The notes under the pieces: model-generated | Told to the model about the DNA's origin: nothing | Database searches by the model: none | Seen by the model: only the letters and a program-made list of their open reading frames with translations | Program-made: the position numbers and the translations under genes | Shown here: positions 44,511 to 56,072 of the stretch, piece by piece | How positions within the stretch are numbered: position 1 is the first letter of the stretch | How the letters are laid out: each line of letters opens with the position of its first letter | Source of the DNA: Microvelia longipes | Lineage: Eukaryota; Arthropoda; Insecta; Hemiptera; Veliidae | NCBI GenBank assembly: GCA_018340805.1 | Contig: JACMZG010001914.1 | Coordinates: 19,012,947 to 19,076,946 of the forward strand | Reading direction: 5' to 3' | Length of the DNA stretch: 64,000 nucleotides

Positions 44511-45499
44511 ATTTTACTATGGGTAAAATACTACTTACCTACTTACTTTGTGTTGTTTATGTAAAATTAAAAGATGTTTTAATCTTTGACAATTTTCTCT
44601 ATGACTAATAGTTTCCCTCCAATGAATGGAGAAATGTAATGGGGGGAGGGAGGCAAAATATTAAAGTTAAATAATAAAATTTATCATTGCCGTTTTGTGT
44701 TCTTACATAAAATAAATGATTTTACATGGACAATTTTTTTCATCATTAATAGGTTACCTCTCTGTAAAGGGACAAAAATGTTACAGGGTGCCCAAAAAAA
44801 TTTAGTTGAAAAATAAGGGCAAACTGTTAGTGATAGAGAAAAATGTCTAAGTATGAAATATTATTTATTTTACCCAAAGAACACAAAATGTCAATAATAT
44901 ATTTTATATTTTAACTTTTATTTATCTTATACGGTTATAAGATAAGTTAGTTATAAGGTTATAAAACTATAAGAAATTATAGTTTTGGACTATTATATTA
45001 TACTACAGTTTTGGACTACACTGTATATTGTTTATCTATAGCTGACACCAAAGGGTTCACCTAATATGGAATAATTAAAACCAGTTTGGGACGATGGAGC
45101 ACCACTACTTCATTTTCCAAAAGAGCGTTTATGCTTGCTTATTGCTCAGAGAGAATTAACTTGACAAGATCTGTTTTTTGATCATTGAGATCTAGATAAA
45201 TTTTAAATATGAAAACAGACCAAAGAGTTTAAACTAGTTTAGTTTTTAGTATAGTCACTTAATTCATTGATCTGTGAGGGTAATTAGTTTATACTGTGTA
45301 TATTCTCTGATCAGAGGACTAAACCAGTTAAGTACTGAATATATTTTCTGATCAGTGAGGGTTAACTATAATTTAACCTAGTTTAGACTTTGTATACTTA
45401 CTGATCAGAGTGACTAAACTAGTTAAGTACTGAATATATTCTGAGACTAAAAAGTGAGGCCAAATTGGTTTAGTACTTCACTAGTTTCTCTATTTGAAA
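44511..45499. other. No gene; internal repeats
   Basis: 45225-45470 holds several copies of an ACTAAACTAGTTTAGT..GAATATATTCTGA segment, repeated at roughly 70-80 bases. No ORF was recognised. Confidence 0.45.
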
Positions 45500-45552
45500 G
45501 ATATATATATATAATATATATATATATATAAATATATAATATATATAATTAA

Positions 45553-45586
<34 letters not shown>

Positions 45587-45640
45587 TTATAATATAATAT
45601 ATATATATATATATATAATATATATATATTCGAAACTAGT
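45500..45640 (+). repeat. TA microsatellite
   Basis: Long interrupted (TA)n/(TATAA)n tract. Confidence 0.95.
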
Positions 45641-46015
45641 AGTTTAGAAAATAATAAATTGCGGAATAGTGGGACTAAACTAGTTTAGTTTTAAGATGGG
45701 TCTTTAAGAAAATGGGCTAAACTTAAATGAAGTGTGAACGATTGAAGTGTTATGCTCTTTTATGGTGCATATGAGGCCTAAAGCAGTCTGAGGTTCAGAA
45801 TGTTTGTTTCTGACCGTCCGCTAAAACATTAAAATTATTCCTTGGAAAAATTATTTGGGAGATAACATCATGGAGATAAGAATTTATTTAAAATTATATA
45901 ATTATTTAATAGAAATATTTATTTAACTTAGATAATTTTCTATGGGAAATTCTCTAAAAAATGCCAAACATAGATACCAATATTTTAATTTTGTTTTTAT
46001 TTTTTTTTGTTACAG

Positions 46016-46155
46016 ATGGGCTTGCCACAGTTAAAAGTTTAACATCTATATTCGTTGCGATTGCGGTAGATCGCTACTTCGTCGTGCGTGGACTGGACTC
46101 CTTGCTGTTACAGATCATCGCAGTTAAGTCGGCTCTAATGTGGATGCGTTGAGTC
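46016..46155 (+). other. Exon-like block, doubtful
   Basis: A strong pyrimidine tract and TTACAG acceptor precede a GC-richer block whose open frame includes FVAIAVDRYFVV. This is reminiscent of the DRY region of rhodopsin-type receptors, but the following residues do not fit a receptor and a stop comes after 29 more codons. It may be a decayed exon or chance. Confidence 0.15.
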
Positions 46156-46639
46156 ACTCTTAATTAGCTGATATCGCACTAACAGCTTTTAGTCTAGTCA
46201 AGTAGCGAGTTTAGTGCGCGTTTTTAGGAATATAAAATCAAAATTTTGTAATTTTAAATTTCGTTTTTAAAATTTTGGAGCAGAAATTAGTGAGTCAGGA
46301 TCTAGGCAAGTATTATTTTTTACTATTGGCCGTAGTCAGAGGGTGTCAAAACGAGCCCTTGCCTTAATTTTTAGAAATCAAACCCCTCTCCATGTATATA
46401 AATGACATGATAAATATAATAACATATATGATATGATGGTGTGCCCCTAGGAACATTCCTTACCCGCATGCCCTAAATTCTTCTTATTAAGAGCCTTTCA
46501 TTGGACCTGAGCATGTGCTTAAGGTTTCCAACAAAAATTAAAGCCTCACTTATCCCCTCGAAAGAGAAAAGGAAGGTTTGTTTCATGACATTTGTGGGGG
46601 CTAAAGTGACATTTGGGAGGGATTAGCCCCTCCCCATAG

Positions 46640-46760
46640 TTTCCTCTTTGGTAAAATTCGTCCATGAGTATGTATGACCCCTAGCCTAGGGTTCAAATCC
46701 TGGCCTGGACAGTAACTGTCTCTCTTGCTGCAGCGGGACAGGTTACTCAAAAAGTGTAAA
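46640..46760 (+). repeat. Possible tRNA-derived SINE fragment
   Basis: GGTTCAAATCC at 46690-46700 is a perfect B box, flanked by CTAGG and CCTGG, which pair as a T-arm stem. No A box and no full cloverleaf were found. Confidence 0.35.
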
Positions 46761-47226
46761 AAAAAGTGTTCTAAAAAGTGTTATAAAATAAATTGATTTT
46801 TACTAAGGTATAAATACACATGTATTTCCTGTCTCACTTTTACAATCTAGGAGTAAAAGCTTATGCTTAAGAGGGTAAAAGCTTATACTTATGCATGTAA
46901 TCTAGAATGATCAAATTATTTCCTGGCAAGGGAATAATCAATTATCCCTTTTTCCTCCTCTTCTTCTGCAATAGAGTATATTCACCCATTGATTGATGAA
47001 TAAAGGCAGATTGCCAGCTGAGTTAGCTGATTTTTAAATATCCCTCTTTATCTTTCTTTTTCTCATTGCTAAGTCTTTGATAAATCTTACCTTTTCACTC
47101 TAAATCCAATAAGAGTAAATATTCTTCTTAGTAATTTAAATCTAAGTCTATTTCAAATATACCTTCCAAGTATTATTGGATACCTTTCGACTTAGTACTT
47201 GATTTCAAATAACATTGATGTTCATT

Positions 47227-47229
<3 letters not shown>
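46761..47229. other. No feature seen
   Basis: No gene or repeat match recognised. Confidence 0.4.
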
Positions 47230-47290
<61 letters not shown>

Positions 47291-47294
47291 ATAT

Positions 47295-47325
<31 letters not shown>

Positions 47326-47771
47326 TTATAATATATATATATATAAATAATATATATATATATATATAATATATATAATATATATATATGCACTATTTAT
47401 ACTTAAATTTATCTCTAGTTTTGTCCAAACAACTAGAGCCAAAAAATACCAAGCGCGACCGCTTCGCTAATTGTTATCCTATATCCGTTTGTCGTATAGC
47501 TAGTTTATATAAGATGCATATTGCCACGATATAAGCGAATTTTCAAGTGTATTAAGTCAAAACAAGAAGCCTTCCTGGGTCATTATTGTGGGTTAAAGAC
47601 GTCACACATATTTTACAAAGAATAGAGTTTGGGGCATTAACAAGGTTGATTTTTTATCAAGTTTCATTTCGATCCGAGAAAGCGTTCGAAAGTTATCGTG
47701 TCCCATAGAAACGTCTAGGAACAAAATCTCTACATACATACAAACACACACACACTCATACACATATTTAT

Positions 47772-47845
<74 letters not shown>

Positions 47846-48287
47846 TCACTAACACTGATAAATTCTCGATCAGTGTGCTTCCCTATTCCAAAACCACTCA
47901 CCCCCACCCCTACCCCCTTCCATGAACACATCATACGCTTATTTTTACATTTCATATATTTATACTAATTATATAACGCGAAAAATGATGCGATTAAATT
48001 GAGATTTGGCACGTATGCAAAGGACTAAAATATGCGCCAAGTTTCATCTCATTATCAGCATTAGTTCAATTTTTATCAAATGACTTTTGATCGTTTTTTA
48101 AAAAATTATGAAAAAAATTATTCTATTTAGTTGAAATTTGGTACAAGTGTATACCTTTACCTAATAAATTATTACACCACGTTTTGATTCTGTTTCATTT
48201 CGATCCGAGAAAGGTATCGAAAGTTATTGTGTCCCATAGAAACGTCTAAAAACAAAAAATATCGTGCGTATATATACACACACAGAC

Positions 48288-48335
<48 letters not shown>

Positions 48336-48339
48336 TATA

Positions 48340-48377
<38 letters not shown>

Positions 48378-48490
48378 ATTAGTGAGTCTCCTTTCCAAGA
48401 AATCTATCCCCACCCCTACCTCCTTCCTTGAACCGAATCTCATAAGCTCATTTTTTATTTGCAAATTCGCTAAAAAAGGTGACGGGTTAC
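47230..48490 (+). repeat. Microsatellite and repeat mosaic
   Basis: Three long (TA)n tracts (47230-47392, 47768-47842, 48289-48372) alternate with family pieces. 47460-47760 and 47970-48270 both end in GATCCGAGAAAG..TCGAAAGTTAT..GTCCCATAGAAACGTCTA, then an (AC)n. 47855-47960 and 48373-48490 are family C copies, each directly after a (TA)n. The repeated order suggests one composite element present twice: [B-like part]-(AC)n-(TA)n-[C part]. Confidence 0.75.
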
Positions 48491-48777
48491 ATCTTTCTCC
48501 TTACAACTCTATGGACACGCTTCATTCGTCCAAGCCAAGGGGAAGCAAAAACAAGCAAAATATGTGATTCTAAAATTTTCTTTGCATGAAGTAGCTTCAT
48601 AAACATGAATATTCTACGCGTAAGTAGTGAAATATAGCTTATTTTATCTTATAAAATCTTGTCTCAACCTAATGAAATCTAATTAATCTGATCTTCCAGT
48701 AATAAAAATATTACAAAAATTTTAGGGACAATAGAGTTATAACATCTTATTGATATTGGTTTACTTCTTTTTACCTC

Positions 48778-49068
48778 TTAACTCTTCGATATTGGATCTC
48801 TTTTTTATTCTAAAACTCTTCGATATTGAATCTCTTTTTTTATTCTTAAACTCTTCGATATTGGATCTCTTTTTTATTCTAAAACTCTTCGATATTGGAT
48901 CTCTTTTTTATTCTAAAACTTCGATATTGGATCTCTTTTTTATTCTAAAACTCTTCGATATTGGATCTCTTTTTATTCTAAAATCGATGATCTCTTTTTA
49001 TAAAACTCTCGATATTGGATCTCTTTTTTATTCTATAACTCTTTGACATTGGATCTCTTTTCTATTCG
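48778..49068 (+). repeat. Minisatellite, about 34 bp unit
   Basis: Eight to nine copies of CTCTTCGATATTGGATCTC plus TTTTTTATTCTAAAA, with small length changes. The ORF 48750-49046 is its translation, which is repetitive for that reason. Confidence 0.95.
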
Positions 49069-49739
49069 AAGTATGAGCGTAGCGATACCAACTATAGCTT
49101 TAGATAATCATGACATTCTGAGGACGATCAAAACGAATCCGAAGGTATGAAAAAAATACTGGGGAACCCTTACCCGATGTTTTCTTTTAGTTGCAGTACT
49201 CCCTATAAAATATAGATTGCACCTACTATGTATCTTACTTTTGGTTTTGCTTGGGGAAAACTTACATGTTTTCCTATTGTAATAGCTAAACTTTTCTAAT
49301 ATGGTGGAGCTTATTCACCAACAAAGAAAAATTACTTTGACTTTGGTTCTTTCAATTCCGATAACTTTATTCTGTCCTCAGGAAACCCGCATATCTTTCG
49401 GACAGGAAAACCAAACAATGATTTTAGAAACAACATACAAACCTTGTCGTTGGGAAACCCGAACGAATTTCCCTACTTTACTGTTCAGATTTTTACTACA
49501 TACAATGCCTCCTAGAGCCGGATCCCAGCAAAGATAATATTGGTTTTATTTGTTTCGTAAATCGTATGTTGAACATAAGGATGTTTGAGAAAAATCTCAA
49601 AGAACAGAATCTCTTACTACGATTCGTTTTTACTTTACACTTCCCAAAGAGAGAGAGAAGCATTGCATTAGTAAACTACATAGCACCCACTTTTTTCACT
49701 TACAGGTCTCAAATGTCATAAAAAAGCTGTCTGTATTTA
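49069..49739. other. No gene; family D trace
   Basis: 49070-49190 has weak family D similarity (GAGCGTAGCGATACC, GAGGACGATC, CTTACCCGATGTTTTC). The ORF at 49301-49537 has no recognisable motif. Confidence 0.4.
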
Positions 49740-50275
49740 TAGGTGTACAAATGTGCACATTTATTTTATAAACGCGGTACAGCTCCAATGACTGATCTAA
49801 TTTTAATAAAACTTGGCACAAAAATCAATTTCTATGAGAAAGAGAAGTGATTAGATTTTTCAAAATGGCGTTACGCATAACTTTCTAAATAATTATATAA
49901 CAAATTACGAAAAAAATAATTTGTTTTATTAAATGATGTTTGAAGTTCTTTTGAGTACAATGAGACTTCAATTACATACGTCACTTGCACAGTCCTCAAG
50001 ATGAATGGATGAGCACATTTCTTGTTAACAAAAACTACAGCATTAGGTCTGGTTTTATCGATTTGCATGTATAGCATAATGTAAACAAATCACGTTTTAT
50101 GACTAATACTTTGAAAATTCGCTTATATCATAGCAGTGGGCCTCTTATATAAACTAGTAGTATGAAAAACTGATATAGCACATCAACCATAAACATATTT
50201 GTACGAGTCACAAGGGCCTCGAAGTGCCCCTAGCGCGCCTTTTTTATGCTTCTTGTTTTTTAACTTAACGTAGTG
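49740..50275 (+). repeat. Family G copy 2 with GC end
   Basis: GTATAGCATAATGTAAACAAA, TTTTATGACTAATACTTTG and TTATATAAACTAGTA lead to GGGCCTCGAAGTGCCC and AGCGCGCC. It parallels 28380-28900 and 60780-61240. Confidence 0.7.
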
Positions 50276-50966
50276 CTCTATTAATTTTTAAGGCGGGTAG
50301 GAAAGCCTCTTTCCATGATTAGCAGCTTGTTTTCTCGTCACATAAGTTATTACAAAATTTATCACGTTAGTTATGACATTTTATCTATTTATCACGTGGT
50401 CGGATTTGTACTTGGTGGGTACTCTCACTTATGCAGTACCTTTTTAACGCATTTTCTGCCTTACCACAAGTAAATTTTTCCTAAGAAAATTCTCTAAAAG
50501 AAACTTCATAATATGAAGTTTATATAGGATTAACAACAAAGGGATTCGAAAAGTTTGTACATTTTAGTAGGGAAGGGAGGACTTTTTAAAGTACTTTAGT
50601 AAGTAAAGGATCAGAGTACATCCTATTTTGAAGGGGGCATATTGTGTTCAGAGAGACAGTCTCATATTTTACCAATATTGTCATGAAGAATGTATTCTAA
50701 AGATTTTTTACAAGACTCTGAGAAGTTATTGGACGTCTTTTTATTTTCTTAGGAGGGCAACAGAAGTTCATTGATTAAATTTGTTTAAGGATAAAGTTAT
50801 AAGTATATAGGAAGAGAATAATAAAGTTTTTTTATCAGAAATATTGAAATATAATGAAAAAAGCTCGCCAGAGATTGTTTACATAGAAAACAGTCTGCTA
50901 AAAAAGGGACTAGGCGTTTATATTTTTTGTCTTAAATTATTATTAATTTACCTTATATATAAATAT
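50276..50966. other. No feature seen
   Basis: No gene or repeat match recognised. Confidence 0.4.
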
Positions 50967-51450
50967 AATGCCCGTTTAGAGCCTTGCGGCCCCTTAGGGA
51001 TAACCCCTGCTTATGGTAGTGACAACCGTTACGCTCGAAGTAATAAATCCCGTTCAATATAATAATGCCTGTTTAGAGCCTTGCGGCACAGTGGGTATAA
51101 CCCCTGCGTGTTAGTAGTGGCAACCGTTACGCTCAAATTAATAATGCCCGTTTAGAGCCTTGCGGTCCAGTAGGTATAACCCCTGCGTGTTAGAAGTGGC
51201 AACCGTTACGCTCAAATTAATAATGCCCGTTTAGAGCCTTGCGGCTCAGTATGTATAACCCCTGCGTGTTAGTAGTGGCAACCGTTACGCTCAAATTAAT
51301 AATGCCCGTTTAGAGCCTTGCGGCTCAGTAGGTATAACCCCTGCGTGTTAGTAGTGGCAACCGTTACGCTCAAATTAATAATGCCCGTTTAGAGCCTTGC
51401 GCCCAGTAGGTATAACCCTGCGTTTAGTAGTGGCAACCGTTACGCTCGAA
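50967..51450 (+). repeat. Minisatellite, 79 bp unit, six copies
   Basis: Copies start at 50967, 51064, 51143, 51222, 51301 and 51380; spacing is exactly 79 from the second on. Each reads AATGCCCGTTTAGAGCCTTG, then GTATAACCCCTGCGTG, then GGCAACCGTTACGCTC. It is much GC-richer than the flanks. The first copy is diverged and longer; the last has small deletions. Confidence 0.95.
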
Positions 51451-52369
51451 GTGTTATTTATTGGCGATAATTTATATGAACAATAATCTTCCATTTACTG
51501 AGAGCGTAATCTACGATGTGAACTCCATACCTCCTTGGTGTCAAAAATCAGTATAATAACTGATGCTTTAACGATCTCGAACACGGAGACGGCCATTAAT
51601 ATACCTTACTGTATAAATTGCTTGAACTTCATATTTTTATTTAATTATAGTTTGTTTACTATTTTCATACACTAACTGATTACCTTTGATCTTAATATAC
51701 ATACTTTGTGGGAGCAAATTTTCTTTGCTATTACAAATTTGCTCTCTGTAATAAAACACTTACAATGATTCAGTTATTTTAAAAGTGAAAGGACAATTTA
51801 TATAATAAAAACAAACAATAAATTTGCTTCTTGCTAAAATGAACGCATATAACGTTATTTTATTCAAACAAATATATTTTTTAAATAAATATATTTTAGT
51901 AAATAAAAGAGTGCATAATATACGGCACATGCCTCGTAATAAGACGTATGACATATTATTCATAATATTACACATATGTAAAGTACATAACAGGTTGGTT
52001 CGCTACCAACATTACGACAAGAAATATTACTTGTACTTTATCTTATTCTTTTATATAAAGAAGAATAAGAAGCTAAACAAGACAATGTTACCTACAAAGA
52101 CCCAATATTATTAATTTTTTACTAAGTTTGTTGTTTCTCTTTTTTTTATGCTTTATACTGTTTTGCTAAAGGATACAGGACTATTAGATAATAAGGTTGT
52201 CTATGTAGGTACTTTTAGTTTCCAAGTTTCTTTATTTCTTAGGTGATATTTAAATATTGTTTGTTTGGTAATCATTAAAAGTACCTGTTACACATTTAAT
52301 TTTAACTTTCAGGTTTATTTCAAGTTTTATTTAAGTTTTAGGTGGATAAGGCCAAAAGTTAGCTTTAAA
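51451..52369. other. No feature seen
   Basis: Overlapping ORFs at 51760-52114 on both strands are AT-rich and without motifs. Confidence 0.4.
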
Positions 52370-52870
52370 ATTTAAATATACGGTGAAACACGTGTTTAGA
52401 AAGTTGGTTATACTTGAATCACGGAAAAAAACAAAAAGTAAAAAGTATGCTATAACATTTGGATACACGGTGTAACAGTGGATAAATATGCATAGAAAGT
52501 TACCTGTGTACTTGAATCAAAAAAATTAAAAAAAAATTAACTTGAATTAAAAAAAACTGATAGTAAAAAGTTAACAATAAACAATGTGTATGGAAATGAA
52601 CAAATTGTAAAAAGTATGTTGTAAAATTTCGATATAAAGTTAAAATGAGCAAAAGTAGTTATAAATTTTGAGGCACAGTAAAAATAAACAAATATTGAAA
52701 TAATACGCTATAAAATATTAATTAACAGTAAAAGTATAAACTGAATGTAATGAAAAGTTGGATATATTAATTAAAATTACTGTAAAAACAAACAAAAGAT
52801 GCTATTAATGATGAATGCATGGTAAAAATAAACAAATTGTAAAACAAAATTTAAAAAGTGGAAAAATATT
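52370..52870 (+). repeat. Degenerate tandem repeat
   Basis: Loose repeats of AAATTGTAAAAAGTATG, (G)TAAAATTTCGATA and AGTAAAAATAAACAAA, roughly every 60-90 bases, with heavy decay. Confidence 0.5.
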
Positions 52871-54879
52871 GGGTAGATAAAAATATTTCCTTATATAACC
52901 GATATCCGAGTGATAAATAACTATAGTCGGAAAACTAGGAATTATAGATAGATTTCTTGAGAATGTATAGATAGGTATCTAGGGGCCCCAAATATAAAGA
53001 CAGATACAGTTAGAACCCCGGGAAATGGTAGAAAAATCAACAAGGATCTCCCAATATTGAGGGGGGGGGAGAAAGATATACGGACCTGCAACTGGGTATA
53101 TCCAATAAATATTAATTCCAACGTACCTGTATCTTTTACTGAACCAACGTTATCGTGTTATAAACGTTGACTGTATTTATTGGAGAGTCTTTCTGTGTAC
53201 TAAAATAGAAATATCTTCGGTTCTAAGCAAAGTATAAAAAATCTAAGACGACAAGTTCTCTTTTCACTTAAATTTTTCGAAATTTAAACTTTGTTGGTAT
53301 TTAAATAAGAGCACTCTTCTTGAAAAAATATTTTAAACGTAAAATCCATCATCCCTTTAATTCAAGATCCTTGTTTCCCTCACAGGGTTTGACGCTTTTG
53401 ACTGACTGCAACTTACTATAAGAGATTAATCCCTACTTTCTTGTATCACTCAATATGTACGCCGGGTGATTCCTAATCACCGTAACAAATGAAAATCATC
53501 TCTTTGCTTTTACTGCCATGTGTTTCAATTAAAAATCAAAGTTCCTTTCTTTCAAAAATATCACTCAGCGCTTTTTGTATTATAATCTTCAACATATAAA
53601 ATAAAAGGGGGGTTTGTAAAAAATTAAAAAACTTTTTTTTTTGGAAAGGGTGCTGTTTTGTTTTCAAGTGTCTGTCACAGAATTTTAATGGCTCCAGAAG
53701 ATTATAGGGTGTGATTTTCATCAAAACCAAGCAGGAGGGGGAGGGGACAAGTCTCCCTAAGGCATGATTGAGGCTGTAGGCTGTTATTTTCATCCCTTAT
53801 ACAGATGTTTCTAAGGTATTTTCTTCATGTTTCCCCCTTCCCGTGATACTATCGGAGGGGAGGTTGATCTGTGTTTTCCTTGCTGCTTAAAATTTTAAAA
53901 AGTCAAATCACGTATCGCTGTTACTTTTTTAGTCTTTCAAATTCTGGATATCTTTCAATCTTTTTTTTCTACTTTATTTTTTGTAACTATTAGTTTGCCT
54001 TTTTTTTTTAAAAAAAAGTTTTGATTTTTTTATAATTTATATTTTGGTTGCTTTCTACATTTTAATGATCCTTATAGTCTGAGATGTGTTTCGTTAGAAT
54101 GTTGTAAATATTTTAATCAAGCGCTGATTGCATCAATAATATAGGTTCACTTACTTCCACTTACTCAAGGAGGAAGACATTATAATAACCCAAACATGGG
54201 TTTAAACATAGAGATATATACTAGAGGGGACATAGCCTATCTCAATAGATTGAAAGGCCTGAAACATCGTTTTGGGGCTCTCAGGGGCTCTGTGTAACCT
54301 CATTTAAATCTTCCTTAAGAGTGAGTTAAGGTTATAATAAATCAATTGTTTTCGGCTTTCCGCACATTGTTTGTGTTTTGATTAGTATTTTTAACGTTCT
54401 TCTATATACGTTAGTGTAATTTTGTAATGATTATTTGATTAAATTTTTAGCGAAGGTGGTAAGGTTATTTTTTCAATGTTTCAAAATTCAACCAATAGGG
54501 CTCCTCTAGTAATAATATCTCTATGGGTTCAAAGATATTTACGGATAACTTATATACCTTTTGTCATTCGTCTGTTTATGTGACTGATTTTACTTTTACA
54601 GAATTTTAATAGATAGGAACATGGAACTGCATACACATTTAACACTTTCTTTTAAATTTACACATGTAAACTGATTTTTTGTCAAAAAATGCTCATATTC
54701 ATCACATAAATTATACAAAACTATAAAGTCATTTTTCCAAAATCGGCTCTAACAGCGTTATTCGCACTAATTGAAAGCACTGTTCATCTTAGTTTGGATA
54801 TTTTAAATATAATTTTTCCAAACAAAACCGGAAAAATAAAATACAATTTGTAACGCTACTGCTCATGAAACTTCAGCTA
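52871..54879. other. No feature seen
   Basis: Contains a G9 run near 53063 and T-rich stretches. The ORF 53536-53793 has no recognisable content. Confidence 0.4.
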
Positions 54880-54935
54880 GAAGCACACATTTCAAAGAAA
54901 ATTCGCCCTCGGACCTCCGCGCCATAATTTGTTTA
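54880..54935 (-). repeat. Solo family E end
   Basis: AGAAGCACACATTTCAAAG, AAAATTCGCCC and CCTCCGCGCC match the outer end of the palindromic units at 15-17.5 kb. Confidence 0.6.
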
Positions 54936-55289
54936 TCTTAGTGGCACGTCTTCTGTCTTATATTTTTTTCCTAAGAGAGTCTCTTTTGTCGGTTTGTAAG
55001 AGTTTATATTTATATCCCTTTACGAAATAATCAAGCAGTCTAATTTTCGTTTCAATCAGCCAAGATCTGCAATTTTTTTAGATCATTAAATTGTTATTAA
55101 AGTAGTCCGTTCCTGGATGGGTGACCACGAGTAATTAAACAAATGTATTTACTGTGTGAAGAAATATAATACAAAAAACATTTGCATCAACTGAGCTTCA
55201 AATGAGTGGAAATAATACTGTGGCGTGTAGTGGAACAGTTATGGAAACAGTATGTACATTTTATTTGAAAAATTCGAAAAAATAAGTTA
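54936..55289. other. No feature seen
   Basis: No gene or repeat match recognised. Confidence 0.4.
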
Positions 55290-55793
55290 CAAGTGTGTGT
55301 GTGTGACGCTACTGCTTTGGTTATAAAATATATACCGAAACAAGTGTGTATGTGTGTGTGACGCATAGTTAACATGTGACGCTACTGCTTTGGTTATAAA
55401 ATATATACCGAAACAAGTCTGTATGTGTGTGTGACGCATACTTTACATGTGACGCTATTGCTTTGATTATAAAATATATACCGAAACAAGTGTGTATGTG
55501 TGTGACGCATACTTTACATGCGACGCTACTGCTTTGGTTATAAAATATGTACCGAAACAAGTCTGTATGTGTGTATGACGCATACTTTACATGTGACGCT
55601 ACTGATTGGGTTATAAAATATATACCGGAACGAGTGTGTGTGTGACGTATACTTTACATGTGACGCTACTGCTTAGGTTATAAAATATATACCGAAACAA
55701 GTGTGTGTATAATAAACTGCGTAGGCTTCCGCGATTGTTGTCATGAAGATTTAGGTCTTCCGGTGGTGACCGCGTCAATGTAGATAAAGAATC

Positions 55794-55828
55794 CGACGTT
55801 TCGCTTCCACTGTGGGAGGCATCTTCAG
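55794..55828 (-). ncRNA. Hammerhead-ribozyme-like core, minus strand
   Basis: The mirror copy: CTGAAGA at 55828-55822, a stem GCCTCC/GGAAGC, then GCGAAACGTCGG. It points away from the palindrome centre, as does the plus-strand copy. Confidence 0.4.
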
Positions 55829-55925
55829 GGATGTAGGACATCATGGATAGAAACACAATGCTCTACAAAACTGAACTGTTCAGTTTTGTAGAGCATTGTG
55901 CTTCTATCCTTGATGTCCTACATCC

Positions 55926-55960
55926 CTGAAGATGCCTCTCACAGTGGAAGCGAAACGTCG
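55926..55960 (+). ncRNA. Hammerhead-ribozyme-like core, plus strand
   Basis: CTGAAGA (55926-55932, fits CUGANGA), a GCCTC/GGAAGC stem with one mismatch, then CGAAACGTC (55951-55959). The order CUGANGA, stem II, GAAA, then a very short stem III and a GUC-like cleavage site fits the minimal motifs described in Penelope-like elements. Activity is inference. Confidence 0.4.
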
Positions 55961-56072
55961 GATTATTCATCTACTTTGCCGCGGTCACCACCGGAAGACC
56001 TAAATCTTCAAGTGTGTGTATGTGACGCATACATTACATGTGACGCTTTGGTTATAAAATATATACCGAAAA

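Larger units (their letters stand above)
55710..56008. mobile_element. Penelope-like palindromic insertion
   Basis: An inverted repeat of about 268 bp (55743-56010) is centred near 55876 at CTGAACTGTTCAG. It lies inside the minisatellite and is flanked by a 12-base duplication, CAAGTGTGTGTA (55698-55709 and 56009-56020). Each arm carries CATCCCTGAAGATGCCTC, GTGGAAGCGAAACGTCGG and CACCGGAAGACCTAAATC, the terminal sequence style of Penelope-like retroelements, which often integrate with inverted terminal copies. No RT or GIY-YIG coding sequence is present. Confidence 0.7.
55290..56072 (+). repeat. Minisatellite, 71-73 bp unit, split by an insertion
   Basis: GACGCTACTGC-type units begin at 55305, 55378, 55451, 55522, 55595 and 55662, then, after the insert at 55710-56008, at 56042. 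Each has GGTTATAAAATATATACCG, AACAAGTGTGTATGTG and GACGCATACTTTACATG. The minus-strand ORFs here are repeat translations. Confidence 0.92.

Noticed and set aside
46690..46700. Possible tRNA gene (B box and T-arm stem)
   Set aside because: No A box, anticodon arm or acceptor stem could be drawn around it; at best it is a SINE fragment.
48750..49046. 98-codon repetitive ORF
   Set aside because: It is a translation of a 34-bp minisatellite; no promoter or homologue suggests a protein.
50967..51450. CRISPR-like array
   Set aside because: The whole 79-bp unit is repeated with no variable spacers, so it is a minisatellite in a eukaryotic genome.
55187..55856. Three minus-strand ORFs with similar His/Thr-rich sequences
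   Set aside because: They are translations of the 71-73 bp minisatellite and of the inserted palindrome.
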